64,000 nucleotides of DNA from JADJNY01 sp046349615. Its GTDB lineage: Bacteria > Planctomycetota > UBA1135 > GCA-002686595. Positions within the stretch are counted from its first letter, which is position 1; each line of letters opens with the position of its first letter. Below the pieces are notes generated by a model that was given only the letters and a program-made list of their open reading frames with translations, ran no database searches and had not been told where the DNA came from. The position numbers and the translations under genes are program-made. The stretch spans positions 310,001-374,000 of the forward strand of contig JAXMBZ010000002.1 of assembly GCA_046349615.1 (NCBI GenBank), in the 5' to 3' direction. Below, piece after piece: positions 25,946 to 33,550 of the stretch.

Positions 25946-26833
25946 GTGCGCAAGATCCACCTCCTCCCGAACCTGATCACCCTCGCGAACGCCTTCTGCG
26001 GGCTGCTCGCGATCTGCAAGGGGATCGACGCCCTCGCCTTCCAGGCGGACGAGGCCGCGCACTTCGAGTCGAAGATGGCGACCGCCTGCTGGCTCGTCTT
26101 CCTCGGGATGATCTTCGACGCGATCGACGGGAAAGTCGCCCGCATGGTCGGCGGGGCCTCGAACTTCGGGGCGCAGCTCGACTCGTTCTCCGACATGCTC
26201 ACCTTCGGCGTCGCGCCCGCGGTGCTCGCGAAGGTCCTGATCGAGCACGAGGCGCCGCTCTACGGCTACTCGGTGAACCCGCGCCTCCACTTCATCGCCG
26301 CGGCCGTGTTCAGCGTCATGGCGATCCTCCGCCTCGCGCGGTTCAACCTCGAGAACGACCCCGACCCGGAGGCGCACAAGCACTTCAAGGGCCTGCCCTC
26401 GCCTGCGGCGGCCGGGACGATGGCCGCGACGATGTTGATGTACCTGTCGCTGAAGAACCCCGGTCTCGAGGTCAGCGACGGCACGCGCACCCCGCTCGGC
26501 GCGCTCCTGCGCCTCGCGCCCGGCATCCACGAGAGCCCGTTCCTCGTGTGGTTCCTGCCGGCGCTCGGCCTGCTCCTGCCGGCGCTCGGCCTGCTGATGG
26601 TGAGCCGTGTCCGCTACCTCCACATGTTCTCGGCGCTGACCGGCCGCGGGCAGTTCGTGACGCTCGTGTTCGTCGTCGTCGGCGGGTTCCTGCTCTTCGC
26701 GGCGCCGGTGCTCTCCGTCTTCTGCCTGTTCCACGTCTACGTGGTCGTCGGGATCGTGAAGTCGGTCTTCCGCCCGCGCGCCGGCGGTCCCGCGCGGAAC
26801 GCGCCGACCGAGCCGCCCCTCTACGCGCGCTGA
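25946..26833 (+). CDS. pssA: CDP-diacylglycerol-serine O-phosphatidyltransferase
   Basis: This 295-residue integral membrane enzyme makes phosphatidylserine from CDP-diacylglycerol and serine. The CDP-alcohol phosphatidyltransferase motif is intact: DAIDGKVARMVGGASNFG followed by AQLDSFSDMLTFG, giving the D-x2-D-G-x-x-A-R-x8-G-x3-D-x3-D pattern. A GTG start at 25946 gives the usual N-terminus (KIHLLPNLITLANAFCGLLA); longer frames upstream are not hydrophobic. There are about six to eight membrane helices, one of which (LPALGLLLPALGLL) carries a short internal duplication. It is the first gene of the pssA-folK-panC-ispE series. Confidence 0.93.
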   Translation: MRKIHLLPNLITLANAFCGLLAICKGIDALAFQADEAAHFESKMATACWLVFLGMIFDAIDGKVARMVGGASNFGAQLDSFSDMLTFGVAPAVLAKVLIEHEAPLYGYSVNPRLHFIAAAVFSVMAILRLARFNLENDPDPEAHKHFKGLPSPAAAGTMAATMLMYLSLKNPGLEVSDGTRTPLGALLRLAPGIHESPFLVWFLPALGLLLPALGLLMVSRVRYLHMFSALTGRGQFVTLVFVVVGGFLLFAAPVLSVFCLFHVYVVVGIVKSVFRPRAGGPARNAPTEPPLYAR

Positions 26834-26843
26834 GTTCGCCGCC

Positions 26844-27410
26844 ATGCAGGTCACGGCCTACGTCGGGCTCGGCAGCAACCTCGGGGAGCGCGCGCGCTTC
26901 CTCGAGGGCGCGGTGCGCGGGCTCGCCGCGCTGCCGCGCACGCGGCTCGTCCGCGTCTCGCCGTGGTTCGAGACGGAGCCCGTCGGCGGCCCCCCGGGCC
27001 AGGGCGCCTACCTGAACGGCGCGGCGGAGCTCTCGACCGCGCTCGCGCCGCGCGCGCTGCTCGACGCGCTCCTCGCGCTCGAGCGCGCCGCGGGCCGCGT
27101 CCGCGTGCCGGGCGTCGCGAACGGACCGCGCACGCTCGACCTCGACCTGCTCTTCCACGGCGACGCGCGCGTCGACGAGCCCGGGCTCGTCGTGCCGCAT
27201 CCGCGGATCGAGGAGCGCCTCTTCGTGCTCCGCCCGCTCGCCGCGCTCGCGCCCGGGCTCGTGCTCGCGAGCGGCGTCGCGGTGGGCGAGCGCCTCGCGC
27301 GGCTCGAAGCGCTCGCGGCCCGCGCCGCGCGCGAGCCGCGAGTCTCCCCGGTCGACGGCGCGTCCGTCGTCGCCGCCAGGCGCGCACCTGCCGCGCGCTC
27401 TCGTCCATGA
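26844..27410 (+). CDS. folK: 2-amino-4-hydroxy-6-hydroxymethyldihydropteridine diphosphokinase
   Basis: HPPK, 188 residues, transfers pyrophosphate from ATP to 6-hydroxymethyl-dihydropterin in folate synthesis. Diagnostic motifs are AYVGLGSNLGERARFLE, SPWFETEPVGGPPGQGAYLN and NGPRTLDLDLLFHG followed by VVPHPRIEERLFVLRPL. The C-terminal 30 residues are basic, alanine-rich and beyond the usual domain. It begins 10 bases after pssA, and its stop overlaps the panC start (ATGA). Confidence 0.95.
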   Translation: MQVTAYVGLGSNLGERARFLEGAVRGLAALPRTRLVRVSPWFETEPVGGPPGQGAYLNGAAELSTALAPRALLDALLALERAAGRVRVPGVANGPRTLDLDLLFHGDARVDEPGLVVPHPRIEERLFVLRPLAALAPGLVLASGVAVGERLARLEALAARAAREPRVSPVDGASVVAARRAPAARSRP

Positions 27411-28303
27411 ACCGCACCTCGGTGAAGCTGATCCAACTCGACGACGTCCCCGCGGCGCGCCGCTTCTGCGCGGACTGGCGCGCGTCCGGCCGCTCGCTCG
27501 GCTTCGTGCCGACGATGGGGGCGCTGCACGACGGCCACCTGTCGCTCGTCGAGCGCGCGCTCGACGAGAACGACGCCGCGTGCGTCAGCGTCTTCGTGAA
27601 CCCGCTCCAATTCAACGAGAAGAGCGACTTCGACCGCTACCCGCGCGACCTCGCCGCGGACGCGCGCCTGCTCGAGCGCGTCGGCTGCACGATGGTGTTC
27701 ACGGGCACGCTCGCGGGGTTCTTCGCCGGAGAACTCGACGCGCGCGGCGAGCTCCTCCCGGCCGCGTGGCGCGAGCCCGGCCCGAGCGCGCTCGGCCTCG
27801 AGGGCGACCTGCGTCCCGGCCACTTCCGCGGCGTCGCGACGATCGTCGCGCGGCTCTTCGAGGTCGTGCGCCCGACGCGCGCGTACTTCGGTCACAAGGA
27901 CTTCCAGCAGACGCTCGTCGTGCGCGACCTCGCCCGCGCGATGGGGTACCCGACGATCGTCGTGTGCCCGACCGCGCGCGAGGCCTCGGGGCTCGCGCGT
28001 TCGTCGCGCAACGAGCTGCTCTCGGCCGAGGACCGCGCGCGGGCGAGCGTCCTCTCGCGCGCCCTCTTCGCCGCGCGCGACGCCTGGTCGAAGGGAGAGC
28101 GCGCGCCCGCGCGGCTCTCCGCGGCGATGCACGCCGTGCTCGCGGACGGTCCCGCCGCGGTCGAGTACGCGACCGTGCGCGACCCCGAACGCTGGACGCG
28201 CGACGAGCCCACCGCGCCGCTCGAACGCGCCGTCGCGCTCGTCGCCGCGCGCCTCGGCGGCGTGCGCTTGATCGACAACCTGCGTCTGGACGAGCGCACG
28301 TGA
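27407..28303 (+). CDS. panC: Pantothenate synthetase
   Basis: PanC, 298 residues, joins pantoate and beta-alanine with ATP. Motifs seen are PTMGALHDGHLSLV (the HxGH nucleotide-binding site), FVNPLQFNEKSDFDRYPRD, FGHKDFQQTLVVRDLA and SSRNELLS (the KMSKS-like loop). The ATG at 27407 overlaps the folK stop. An insertion at about residues 110-120 (ELDARGELLPAAWREPG) lengthens the loop before the second motif. Translational coupling with folK and ispE is suggested by the overlaps on both sides. Confidence 0.95.
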   Translation: MNRTSVKLIQLDDVPAARRFCADWRASGRSLGFVPTMGALHDGHLSLVERALDENDAACVSVFVNPLQFNEKSDFDRYPRDLAADARLLERVGCTMVFTGTLAGFFAGELDARGELLPAAWREPGPSALGLEGDLRPGHFRGVATIVARLFEVVRPTRAYFGHKDFQQTLVVRDLARAMGYPTIVVCPTAREASGLARSSRNELLSAEDRARASVLSRALFAARDAWSKGERAPARLSAAMHAVLADGPAAVEYATVRDPERWTRDEPTAPLERAVALVAARLGGVRLIDNLRLDERT

Positions 28304-29274
28304 GCGCGCGGACGCCGCCGGTCGTCGTCGCCGCGGCGCCGGCGAAGGTGAACCTCGTGCTCGAGGTGCTCGGTCGGCGCGCGGACGGGTACCACGAGCT
28401 CTGGACCTGGATGCTCGCGCTCGACCTCGAGGACGAGGTGCGCGTGCGCCGGATCGACGCGTCCGAGGCACGCGGTCCGGCGGGGACGCCCCGGACCTCC
28501 GCTGCGATCGTGCTCACGGTCAGCGGCCCCGCCGCGACCCCGGACGTGCGCGCGGACGACTCGAACCTCGTCTTCCGCGCCGCGCGGGCGGTCCTCGAGC
28601 GCGCGGGAGGCGCGAACGGTGTCGCGCTCGAACTCGTGAAGCGGATCCCGAGCCAATCCGGCCTCGGCGGAGCGAGCGCGGACGCGGCGGCGGCGGTGCT
28701 CGCGTGCGAGCGCGCGCTCGAGTTCGACCTCGGGGCCGCGGAGCGCGTCGCGCTGCTCGCGCGCCTCGGTTCCGACTGCGCGTTCTTCGCCGGCGCGCCC
28801 GCGGGGCTCGCGCTCTGCGGAGGCCGCGGTGAGGAGCTCCGCGCGACGCCGTCCTCGGTCCCGAGCTGGCACGTCGTCGTGCTCGTCCCCGCGGTCCGGT
28901 GCCCGACGCCCGCCGTGTACGCCGAACTCGCGCGGCGCTTGTCTCCGCTCGGAGCGCCGCCTAGGCTGCCCTCCGACTGGCTCGCGCTCCCCGCGGCGGA
29001 GGCGCGTCCCTTCCTTCTCAATCGTTTGGAGACGGCCGCCCTGGCGGTCGCCCCCGAGCTCGTGCGCTGGCGCGCGCTCCTCGACGCGATCGATGGAGCC
29101 CACGCGCGGCTCACCGGCAGTGGTTCCGCGTTCTTCGCGCTCTTCGACGAGCGCGCGGAGGCCGACGCGTTCGGCGCCGCGGTCGAGGTGCGCGCACGCG
29201 AGCTGGGCCTCGACCTGCGCGGTCGCTGGACCGCGCGGGCCGCGGGCCGTGGGGCGAAAGTCCTGGAAAGGTGA
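28300..29274 (+). CDS. ispE: 4-diphosphocytidyl-2-C-methyl-D-erythritol kinase
   Basis: IspE, 324 residues, is the GHMP kinase of the MEP isoprenoid pathway. The GTG start at 28300 overlaps the panC stop (GTGA). Motifs: APAKVNLVLEVLGRRADGYHEL, the ATP loop PSQSGLGGASADAAAAVLA, and TGSGSAFFALF near the C-terminus. A proline/glycine-rich insertion (EARGPAGTPRTSA) lies at about residue 55. The gene is followed 73 bases later by spoVG, an arrangement known from Bacillus, where ispE lies close to spoVG. Confidence 0.94.
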   Translation: MSARTPPVVVAAAPAKVNLVLEVLGRRADGYHELWTWMLALDLEDEVRVRRIDASEARGPAGTPRTSAAIVLTVSGPAATPDVRADDSNLVFRAARAVLERAGGANGVALELVKRIPSQSGLGGASADAAAAVLACERALEFDLGAAERVALLARLGSDCAFFAGAPAGLALCGGRGEELRATPSSVPSWHVVVLVPAVRCPTPAVYAELARRLSPLGAPPRLPSDWLALPAAEARPFLLNRLETAALAVAPELVRWRALLDAIDGAHARLTGSGSAFFALFDERAEADAFGAAVEVRARELGLDLRGRWTARAAGRGAKVLER

Positions 29275-29347
29275 CCCGCCGACCCCTCGTGCCGACGGAG
29301 TCGACCGGCTACGAACCGTCTCCTCCCTCCAGCAGGCACCCTTGGGC

Positions 29348-29800
29348 ATGAACATCACGGAGATCCGGATCAAGCTCCTGGCGAACCAGCGCGACAAGCT
29401 CCGCGCGTTCGCGAGCATGACGATCGACGATTGCCTCGTGATCCGGGACATCAAGATCATCGAAGGGGGACGCGGGCTCTTCGTCGCGATGCCGAGCCGC
29501 AAGCTCTGCGACCGCTGCCCGTCGTGCGCCGGCAAGAATCCGATCCGCTCGCGCTACTGCAACGAGTGCGGTCATCGCCTCGGCGAAGGGCGCGGCGACC
29601 TCGACGAGCGCGGCCGTCCGCGCCTGTACGCCGACATCAGCCATCCGATCAACCAGGACGCGCGCGACTTCGTGCAGACCCAGATCCTCCGCGCTTACTG
29701 GAACGAGCTCGAGCGTTCAAAGCAGGAAGGCTACGTCGCGCAGAGCTTCGACGACCTCGACTACGACTACCTCGACGAGGACGCCGCGGAAGAGCGCTGA
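29348..29800 (+). CDS. spoVG: SpoVG-family RNA/DNA-binding regulator with zinc-ribbon insertion
   Basis: This 150-residue protein is longer than the usual 85-100. The SpoVG core is plain: ITEIRIKLLANQRDKLRAFAS, IDDCLVIRDIKIIEGGRGLFVAMPS and, after an insert, YADISHPINQDARDFVQTQIL. Between FVAMPSRK and the second half there is a Cys-rich insert with C54, C57, C60, C71 and C74 (CxxCxxC-x10-CxxC), a probable zinc ribbon. The C-terminus is very acidic (DDLDYDYLDEDAAEER). SpoVG proteins are site-specific nucleic-acid binders first known from Bacillus sporulation. The insert replaces the short loop where other members carry the variable binding residues. Confidence 0.9.
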   Translation: MNITEIRIKLLANQRDKLRAFASMTIDDCLVIRDIKIIEGGRGLFVAMPSRKLCDRCPSCAGKNPIRSRYCNECGHRLGEGRGDLDERGRPRLYADISHPINQDARDFVQTQILRAYWNELERSKQEGYVAQSFDDLDYDYLDEDAAEER

Positions 29801-29823
29801 TCCCGCGCGTTCCCGTCCACCGA

Positions 29824-29855
29824 GCGCCCGCTCCGGCGAGACCGAGAGCGGGCGC
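29824..29855 (+). terminator. Hairpin after spoVG
   Basis: GCGCCCGCTC (29824-29833) pairs perfectly with GAGCGGGCGC (29846-29855) across a 12-base loop, 24 bases after the spoVG stop. No clear T-run follows. It is a likely transcript end before the next gene. Confidence 0.45.
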
Positions 29856-29873
29856 GCTCGTATCCTGGGGCCC

Positions 29874-30782
29874 ATGGGAACGAAGCGGAGGCAGCGGGTG
29901 CGCATCGCCGTGCTGGGCGCGGGCGCGGTGGGGGGAGCACTGGCGCGCGAGCTCGCGGCGCGCGGCCGCGAGGTCGTGCTCTGGTCGCGGTCGAGCGCGA
30001 AGGCGCGCGCCGCCGCGCGCGGGACGCGCGTCACGGTCGAACGCGACCTCGCGCGCGCGCTCGAGGACGCCGAGCTCGTGCTCCTCTGCGCGAGCGACGC
30101 CGGGCTCGCGGAACTCGTCGCGCGCGTCGCGGCCCTGCCGCTCGCGCCGCGCGCGCGCGTCGCGCTCCACACGAGCGGCGCGCTCGGCGCACGCGCACTC
30201 GCGCCGCTCGAACGGCGCGGCTTCGGGACCTGCGCGCTCCACCCGCTCGTCCCCGTCCCGCGCGACGCCGCGCCGGGCGCGTTCGAGGGCGTCGGCTTCG
30301 CGCTCGAAGCGCGCGACCCGAACGTGCGCGCCGTCGCGACGGCCCTCGCGCGCGAACTCGGCGGCGAGCCGTTCGAACTCTCCGCGCGCGACGCGAAGGA
30401 ACGCGCGCGCTACCACGCCGCCGCGACGCTCGTCTCGAACGGAGCCCTCGCGCTCGTCTCGCTCGCGCTCGACGACGTCCTCCCGCCCCGCCTCGCGCAT
30501 GCGAAGGACCGCACGCTCGCACGCTCGCTCGCCATCCTGCTCGAGCGCACGGCGAGAAACCTGCGCGAGCTCCCGCCCGAAAGAGCCCTGACCGGCCCCG
30601 CCGCACGCGGCGACCTCGCGACGCTGCATCGCCACCTCGCGACGCTCCCACGCCGAAGCCCGACCCGCACCGCCTACGCCGCGCTGACGCGAGAGCTCGT
30701 CCGCCTGGCTCAAGCCGACCGGCGAATCCCACCGAGCACCGCGCGCTCGATCCTGACCCTCCTCGAGAAGTCGACTCGCTGA
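29874..30782 (+). CDS. Rossmann-like/DUF2520 NAD(P)-binding protein
   Basis: This is a 302-residue protein. The N-terminal Rossmann nucleotide-binding motif is RIAVLGAGAVGGALAREL (GxGxxG). It continues with VLLCASDAGLAELV and ALHTSGALGARAL, the pattern of DUF2520 proteins that combine an F420/NADP-oxidoreductase-like domain with a helical C-terminal domain (here starting FELSARDAKERARYHAAA). The substrate is unknown. DUF2520 genes often lie next to panC/panB or aro genes, as here. The gene has its own start 73 bases after spoVG. Confidence 0.8.
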   Translation: MGTKRRQRVRIAVLGAGAVGGALARELAARGREVVLWSRSSAKARAAARGTRVTVERDLARALEDAELVLLCASDAGLAELVARVAALPLAPRARVALHTSGALGARALAPLERRGFGTCALHPLVPVPRDAAPGAFEGVGFALEARDPNVRAVATALARELGGEPFELSARDAKERARYHAAATLVSNGALALVSLALDDVLPPRLAHAKDRTLARSLAILLERTARNLRELPPERALTGPAARGDLATLHRHLATLPRRSPTRTAYAALTRELVRLAQADRRIPPSTARSILTLLEKSTR

Positions 30783-30817
30783 GCCCCCGCGTCATCGCGA
30801 TGCTGAGAGAAAACAGA

Positions 30818-30866
30818 ACTCGTGGCTCGCTCGCGCCGGTTCCTCCGGCGCGAGCGAGTCACGAGT
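30818..30866. repeat. Long near-perfect hairpin (22-bp arms) between the DUF2520 gene and aroDE
   Basis: ACTCGTGGCTCGCTCGCGCC plus GG at 30818-30839 pairs with 30845-30866 at 21 of 22 positions across a five-base TTCCT loop. On the minus strand the hairpin is followed by TTCTGTTTTCTCTC, the layout of an intrinsic terminator facing left. A second small hairpin (GGGAATGC, GAA, GCATCCCC; 30868-30886) follows immediately. No minus-strand gene lies to the right until 35851, so this may instead be a dispersed hairpin repeat or a guard against antisense transcription. Confidence 0.6.
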
Positions 30867-30960
30867 CGGGAATGCGAAGCATCCCCATGTGTTCCGTTGC
30901 GTCCCTCCCCCTCGTTGCGCTACGCCTGCGCGCCGCGCGCCGCCCGACGCCACACCCCAC

Positions 30961-32616
30961 ATGCTCGTCGCCACCCTCCACCCGACCCCGACGACCTCCC
31001 TCGCCGCCGTCGCCCACACCGCCGACGCGCTCGAACTCCGCCTCGACCACCTGACCCTCTCCACCGTCGAGTCCCTCACCCCAACACTCACGACGCTCGG
31101 CAAACCGACCCTCGCCGCCCTCCACGGCCCCGAAGCCTTCGGCACCTTCCCCGGCCCCCTCGACGCCCGCTTCGCGCTCCTCCGCGCCGCCGCGCACGCC
31201 GGCGCCGCCTTCGTCGACATCGACGCGCGCTTCGCCGCCGCGTTCGGCCCCGCCCCCGCCGGCGCCCGCCGCATCGTCTCCCACCACGAAAAACGAGGAA
31301 CCCCGGCGAACCTCGCCGCGCTCTTCGACACGCTCGAGCGCGCCGCGCTCCCCGGCGACGTCGTCAAGCTCGTGACGCACGCCGCCTGCGCCGAAGACGG
31401 CCTGCGCGTGCTCACCGAACTCCGCGCGCGCGTCCTCCGCGATCCCACGCGCGAACGCATCGCGTTCTGCTCGGGCGAGCACGGCGCGTTCACGCGCATC
31501 CTCGCGCCGCTCGCCGGCTCGCGCTTCACGTACGCGCCGCCCGACGCGGCCGCGTGCACGGCTCCCGGCCAGCTCCCCGTCGCCGCCGTGCGCACGGCGC
31601 TCGCTTCCGCGCGCTCGCTGCGGCCGCACTCCCTCTCCGCGACGCGCTGGTTCGCCGTGCTCGGCCGCCCGGTCGCGCACTCGTGGTCGCCGCGTCTGCA
31701 CGGGGCCGTGTTCCGCGCGCTCGGACGCGACGCCGTCTACGTCGCGTGCGAACCCGACGACGTCGCGCGTTTCCTCGCGCTCGCGCACGCGCTCCCGTTC
31801 GAGGGCTTCAGCGTCACCGCGCCGTTCAAGTCCGCCGCGCTCGAAGCCGCGCTCGAAGCGAGCGAGGACGCGCGCGCGCTCGGCGCCGCGAACACGCTGG
31901 TGCGCACGGAGCACGGCTGGCGCGCGTCGAACACGGACGCTCCGGCGGTGCGCGCGGCGCTCGAGCTCGCGGGGCCGCGCGCGTCCGGCGAGGGGGAACG
32001 TGCGCGCGACAGCGCGGACTCCGTCTCGCCGAAGCCCGTGACGGGGTCGCGCTCGCTCGCCGGCGCGCGCGCGCTCGTCGTCGGCGCCGGCGGCGCCGCG
32101 CGCGCGGCGGCATGGGCCCTGCGCGGAGCGGGCGCGCGCGTCGCCGTGCACGCCCGCCGCTTCGACGCTGCGAAGGAGCTCGCGCGCGCGCTCTGGCTCG
32201 ACGCCGCGAGGGATCGTGCGCGCGCTCACGACGCCGCGACGGGAAGCGCGCGTGCTCTCGAGATCGACGCGCTCGACGCCGCCGCCGTCGCGCGCGAGCG
32301 CTTCGACGTCGTCGTGCACGCGACGCCCGCGGGTTCGCGCGCGAGCGCGGACCGCTGCGCCGTCCCAGCGGAGTGGATCGCGCCGAACGCGCGCGTGCTC
32401 GACGCCGTGTACCGCCCGCGCGAGACCGAGCTCCTGCGCCGCGCGCGCGAACGCGGCGCCGTCGCGATCCCGGGCACGACGTGGTTCCTGCTCCAAGCGC
32501 GCCTGCAATCCGCGCTGTTCCTCGCGCGCCTCGGCGCGGAACGCATCGACCCGCGCGCGCTCGACGCGGCGCTCGCGTCGGAGCTCGAGGCTCTGCTCGC
32601 GGAGGACGACGCGTGA
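30961..32616 (+). CDS. aroDE: Fused 3-dehydroquinate dehydratase (type I)-shikimate dehydrogenase
   Basis: This 551-residue fusion catalyses shikimate-pathway steps 3 and 4. Residues about 1-210 are type I dehydroquinase: ALELRLDHL (acid), IVSHHEKRG (catalytic His), VVKLVTHAA (Schiff-base Lys) and FCSGEHGAFTRIL. Residues about 220-551 are AroE: VLGRPVAHSWSPRLHG (shikimate binding), GFSVTAPFKSAAL (catalytic Lys), ANTLVR...SNTDAPAV (catalytic Asp) and VVGAGGAARAAAWAL (NADP loop). The ATG at 30961 is preferred to a GTG at 30889, whose extra residues lie outside the AroD domain. A stretch at about 340-360 (ASGEGERARDSADSV) is a linker within AroE. The stop overlaps the aroK start. Confidence 0.93.
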   Translation: MLVATLHPTPTTSLAAVAHTADALELRLDHLTLSTVESLTPTLTTLGKPTLAALHGPEAFGTFPGPLDARFALLRAAAHAGAAFVDIDARFAAAFGPAPAGARRIVSHHEKRGTPANLAALFDTLERAALPGDVVKLVTHAACAEDGLRVLTELRARVLRDPTRERIAFCSGEHGAFTRILAPLAGSRFTYAPPDAAACTAPGQLPVAAVRTALASARSLRPHSLSATRWFAVLGRPVAHSWSPRLHGAVFRALGRDAVYVACEPDDVARFLALAHALPFEGFSVTAPFKSAALEAALEASEDARALGAANTLVRTEHGWRASNTDAPAVRAALELAGPRASGEGERARDSADSVSPKPVTGSRSLAGARALVVGAGGAARAAAWALRGAGARVAVHARRFDAAKELARALWLDAARDRARAHDAATGSARALEIDALDAAAVARERFDVVVHATPAGSRASADRCAVPAEWIAPNARVLDAVYRPRETELLRRARERGAVAIPGTTWFLLQARLQSALFLARLGAERIDPRALDAALASELEALLAEDDA

Positions 32617-33185
32617 GCAACGTCCGTCGCCACATCGCGCTCGTCGGCCTGCGCTGCAGCGGCAAGACGAGCGTCGGCCGCGAGCTCGCGCTCCTCCTCG
32701 ACGCGCCGTTCGTCGACCTCGACGACGAGCTCGCGCGCGCCGCGAACTCGACGACGGAGAGCGCGCGCTTCGCGAGCGCCGGCGACGTGCTCGCCGCGTG
32801 GGGCGAGACGACGTTCCGCAGCCTCGAAGCGCAGGTGCTGCGCGAGCAACTCGAAGCGCGCGAGGGCCGCGTGCTCGCGACCGGCGGCGGCGTCGTGCTC
32901 GCGGCGTCGAACCGAGCGCAACTCGCGCTGCGCGCGCGCTCCTTGTGGCTGCGCGCCGACCCCGCGGAGCTCGCGCGTCGGCTGCGCGCCGACCCGACGC
33001 GGCGCCCCTCGCTGACGGGCGCGGACGCGGGGGAGGAGCTCGTCGAACTCGCGCGCGAACGCGGCCCGCTCTACGCGGAGGTGGCGGACTGGACGCTGGA
33101 AACGGCCTCGAGGACCCCGCGCGAGCTCGCCCGCGCCGCGTTCGAATTCCTCGTCACCGACAGGAGAAGTCGCGATGGGGGTTGA
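32613..33185 (+). CDS. aroK: Shikimate kinase
   Basis: This 190-residue kinase phosphorylates shikimate with ATP. The GTG at 32613 overlaps the aroDE stop (GTGA). Motifs: P-loop GLRCSGKTSVGREL, DLDDELARA, WGETTFRSLEAQVLREQL with the substrate Arg, ATGGGVVL, and the lid RADPTRRPSLTG. Coupling to aroDE puts three consecutive shikimate steps on one message. The -35 of the following tRNA promoter overlaps its stop codon. Confidence 0.94.
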   Translation: MSNVRRHIALVGLRCSGKTSVGRELALLLDAPFVDLDDELARAANSTTESARFASAGDVLAAWGETTFRSLEAQVLREQLEAREGRVLATGGGVVLAASNRAQLALRARSLWLRADPAELARRLRADPTRRPSLTGADAGEELVELARERGPLYAEVADWTLETASRTPRELARAAFEFLVTDRRSRDGG

Positions 33186-33210
33186 TCTTCGCCGCGCGGC
33201 TTCCCACAAT
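33182..33210 (+). promoter_or_regulatory. Candidate promoter of the initiator tRNA gene
   Basis: TTGATC (33182-33187, overlapping the aroK stop) is followed after 17 bases by CACAAT (33205-33210). Each is a 4/6 match to the sigma-70 consensus. The predicted start, near 33217, lies six bases before the mature tRNA end. Confidence 0.5.
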
Positions 33211-33222
33211 GGCGCCCCGAAT

Positions 33223-33299
33223 CGCGGGGTGGAGCAGTCTGGCAGCTCGTCGGGCTCATAACCCGGAGGTCGCAGGTTCGAATCCTGCCCCCGCTACCA
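33223..33299 (+). tRNA. Initiator tRNA-fMet (CAT anticodon)
   Basis: The gene is 77 nt including an encoded CCA. It folds with acceptor CGCGGGG/CCCCGCT, D arm GAGC/GCTC, anticodon stem TCGGG/CCCGG with loop CTCATAA (anticodon at 33257-33259) and T arm GCAGG/CCTGC. Position 1 is C and position 72 is T, so the first acceptor pair is open, and the anticodon stem carries three G-C pairs: both are initiator hallmarks. In E. coli the open pair is C1-A72; here it is C1-U72. It stands alone with its own promoter and terminator candidates. Confidence 0.97.
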
Positions 33300-33311
33300 A
33301 TCACGAAGAAG

Positions 33312-33336
33312 ACCTGGGCCTCTCGGTCCGGGTTTT
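33312..33336 (+). terminator. Intrinsic terminator after the initiator tRNA
   Basis: ACCTGGG (33312-33318) pairs with TCCGGGT (33327-33333), using two G-U pairs, across an eight-base loop. It is followed by TTTTCTTCCTTTT. It begins 13 bases after the tRNA CCA end, and no gene follows on the plus strand, which fits a monocistronic tRNA unit. Confidence 0.7.
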
Positions 33337-33550
33337 CTTCCTTTTCCACCCGGCGGGCAGGGCACGTGCCCCGGACACGGCGTGATCCGCCTGGCCCCGT
33401 CGTCGGGCCGGGAATCGAGCCTCCTCAGGCGTCCAAGCCTTCGGCGAGAGTTGCCGGCTGACTGCGGCTCGTCGGCGTCGCGGGAGCGGGGCGCCGCGGA
33501 TGAGCTGCGCTTGGACTCCTCCGCTGCCGTTTCGCTCCGTCACGCCTCGC

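Noticed and set aside
33360..33371. A 12-bp palindrome GGGCACGTGCCC downstream of the tRNA terminator
   Set aside because: It is too short to stand out in GC-rich DNA and lies near no start codon; no regulator could be linked to it.
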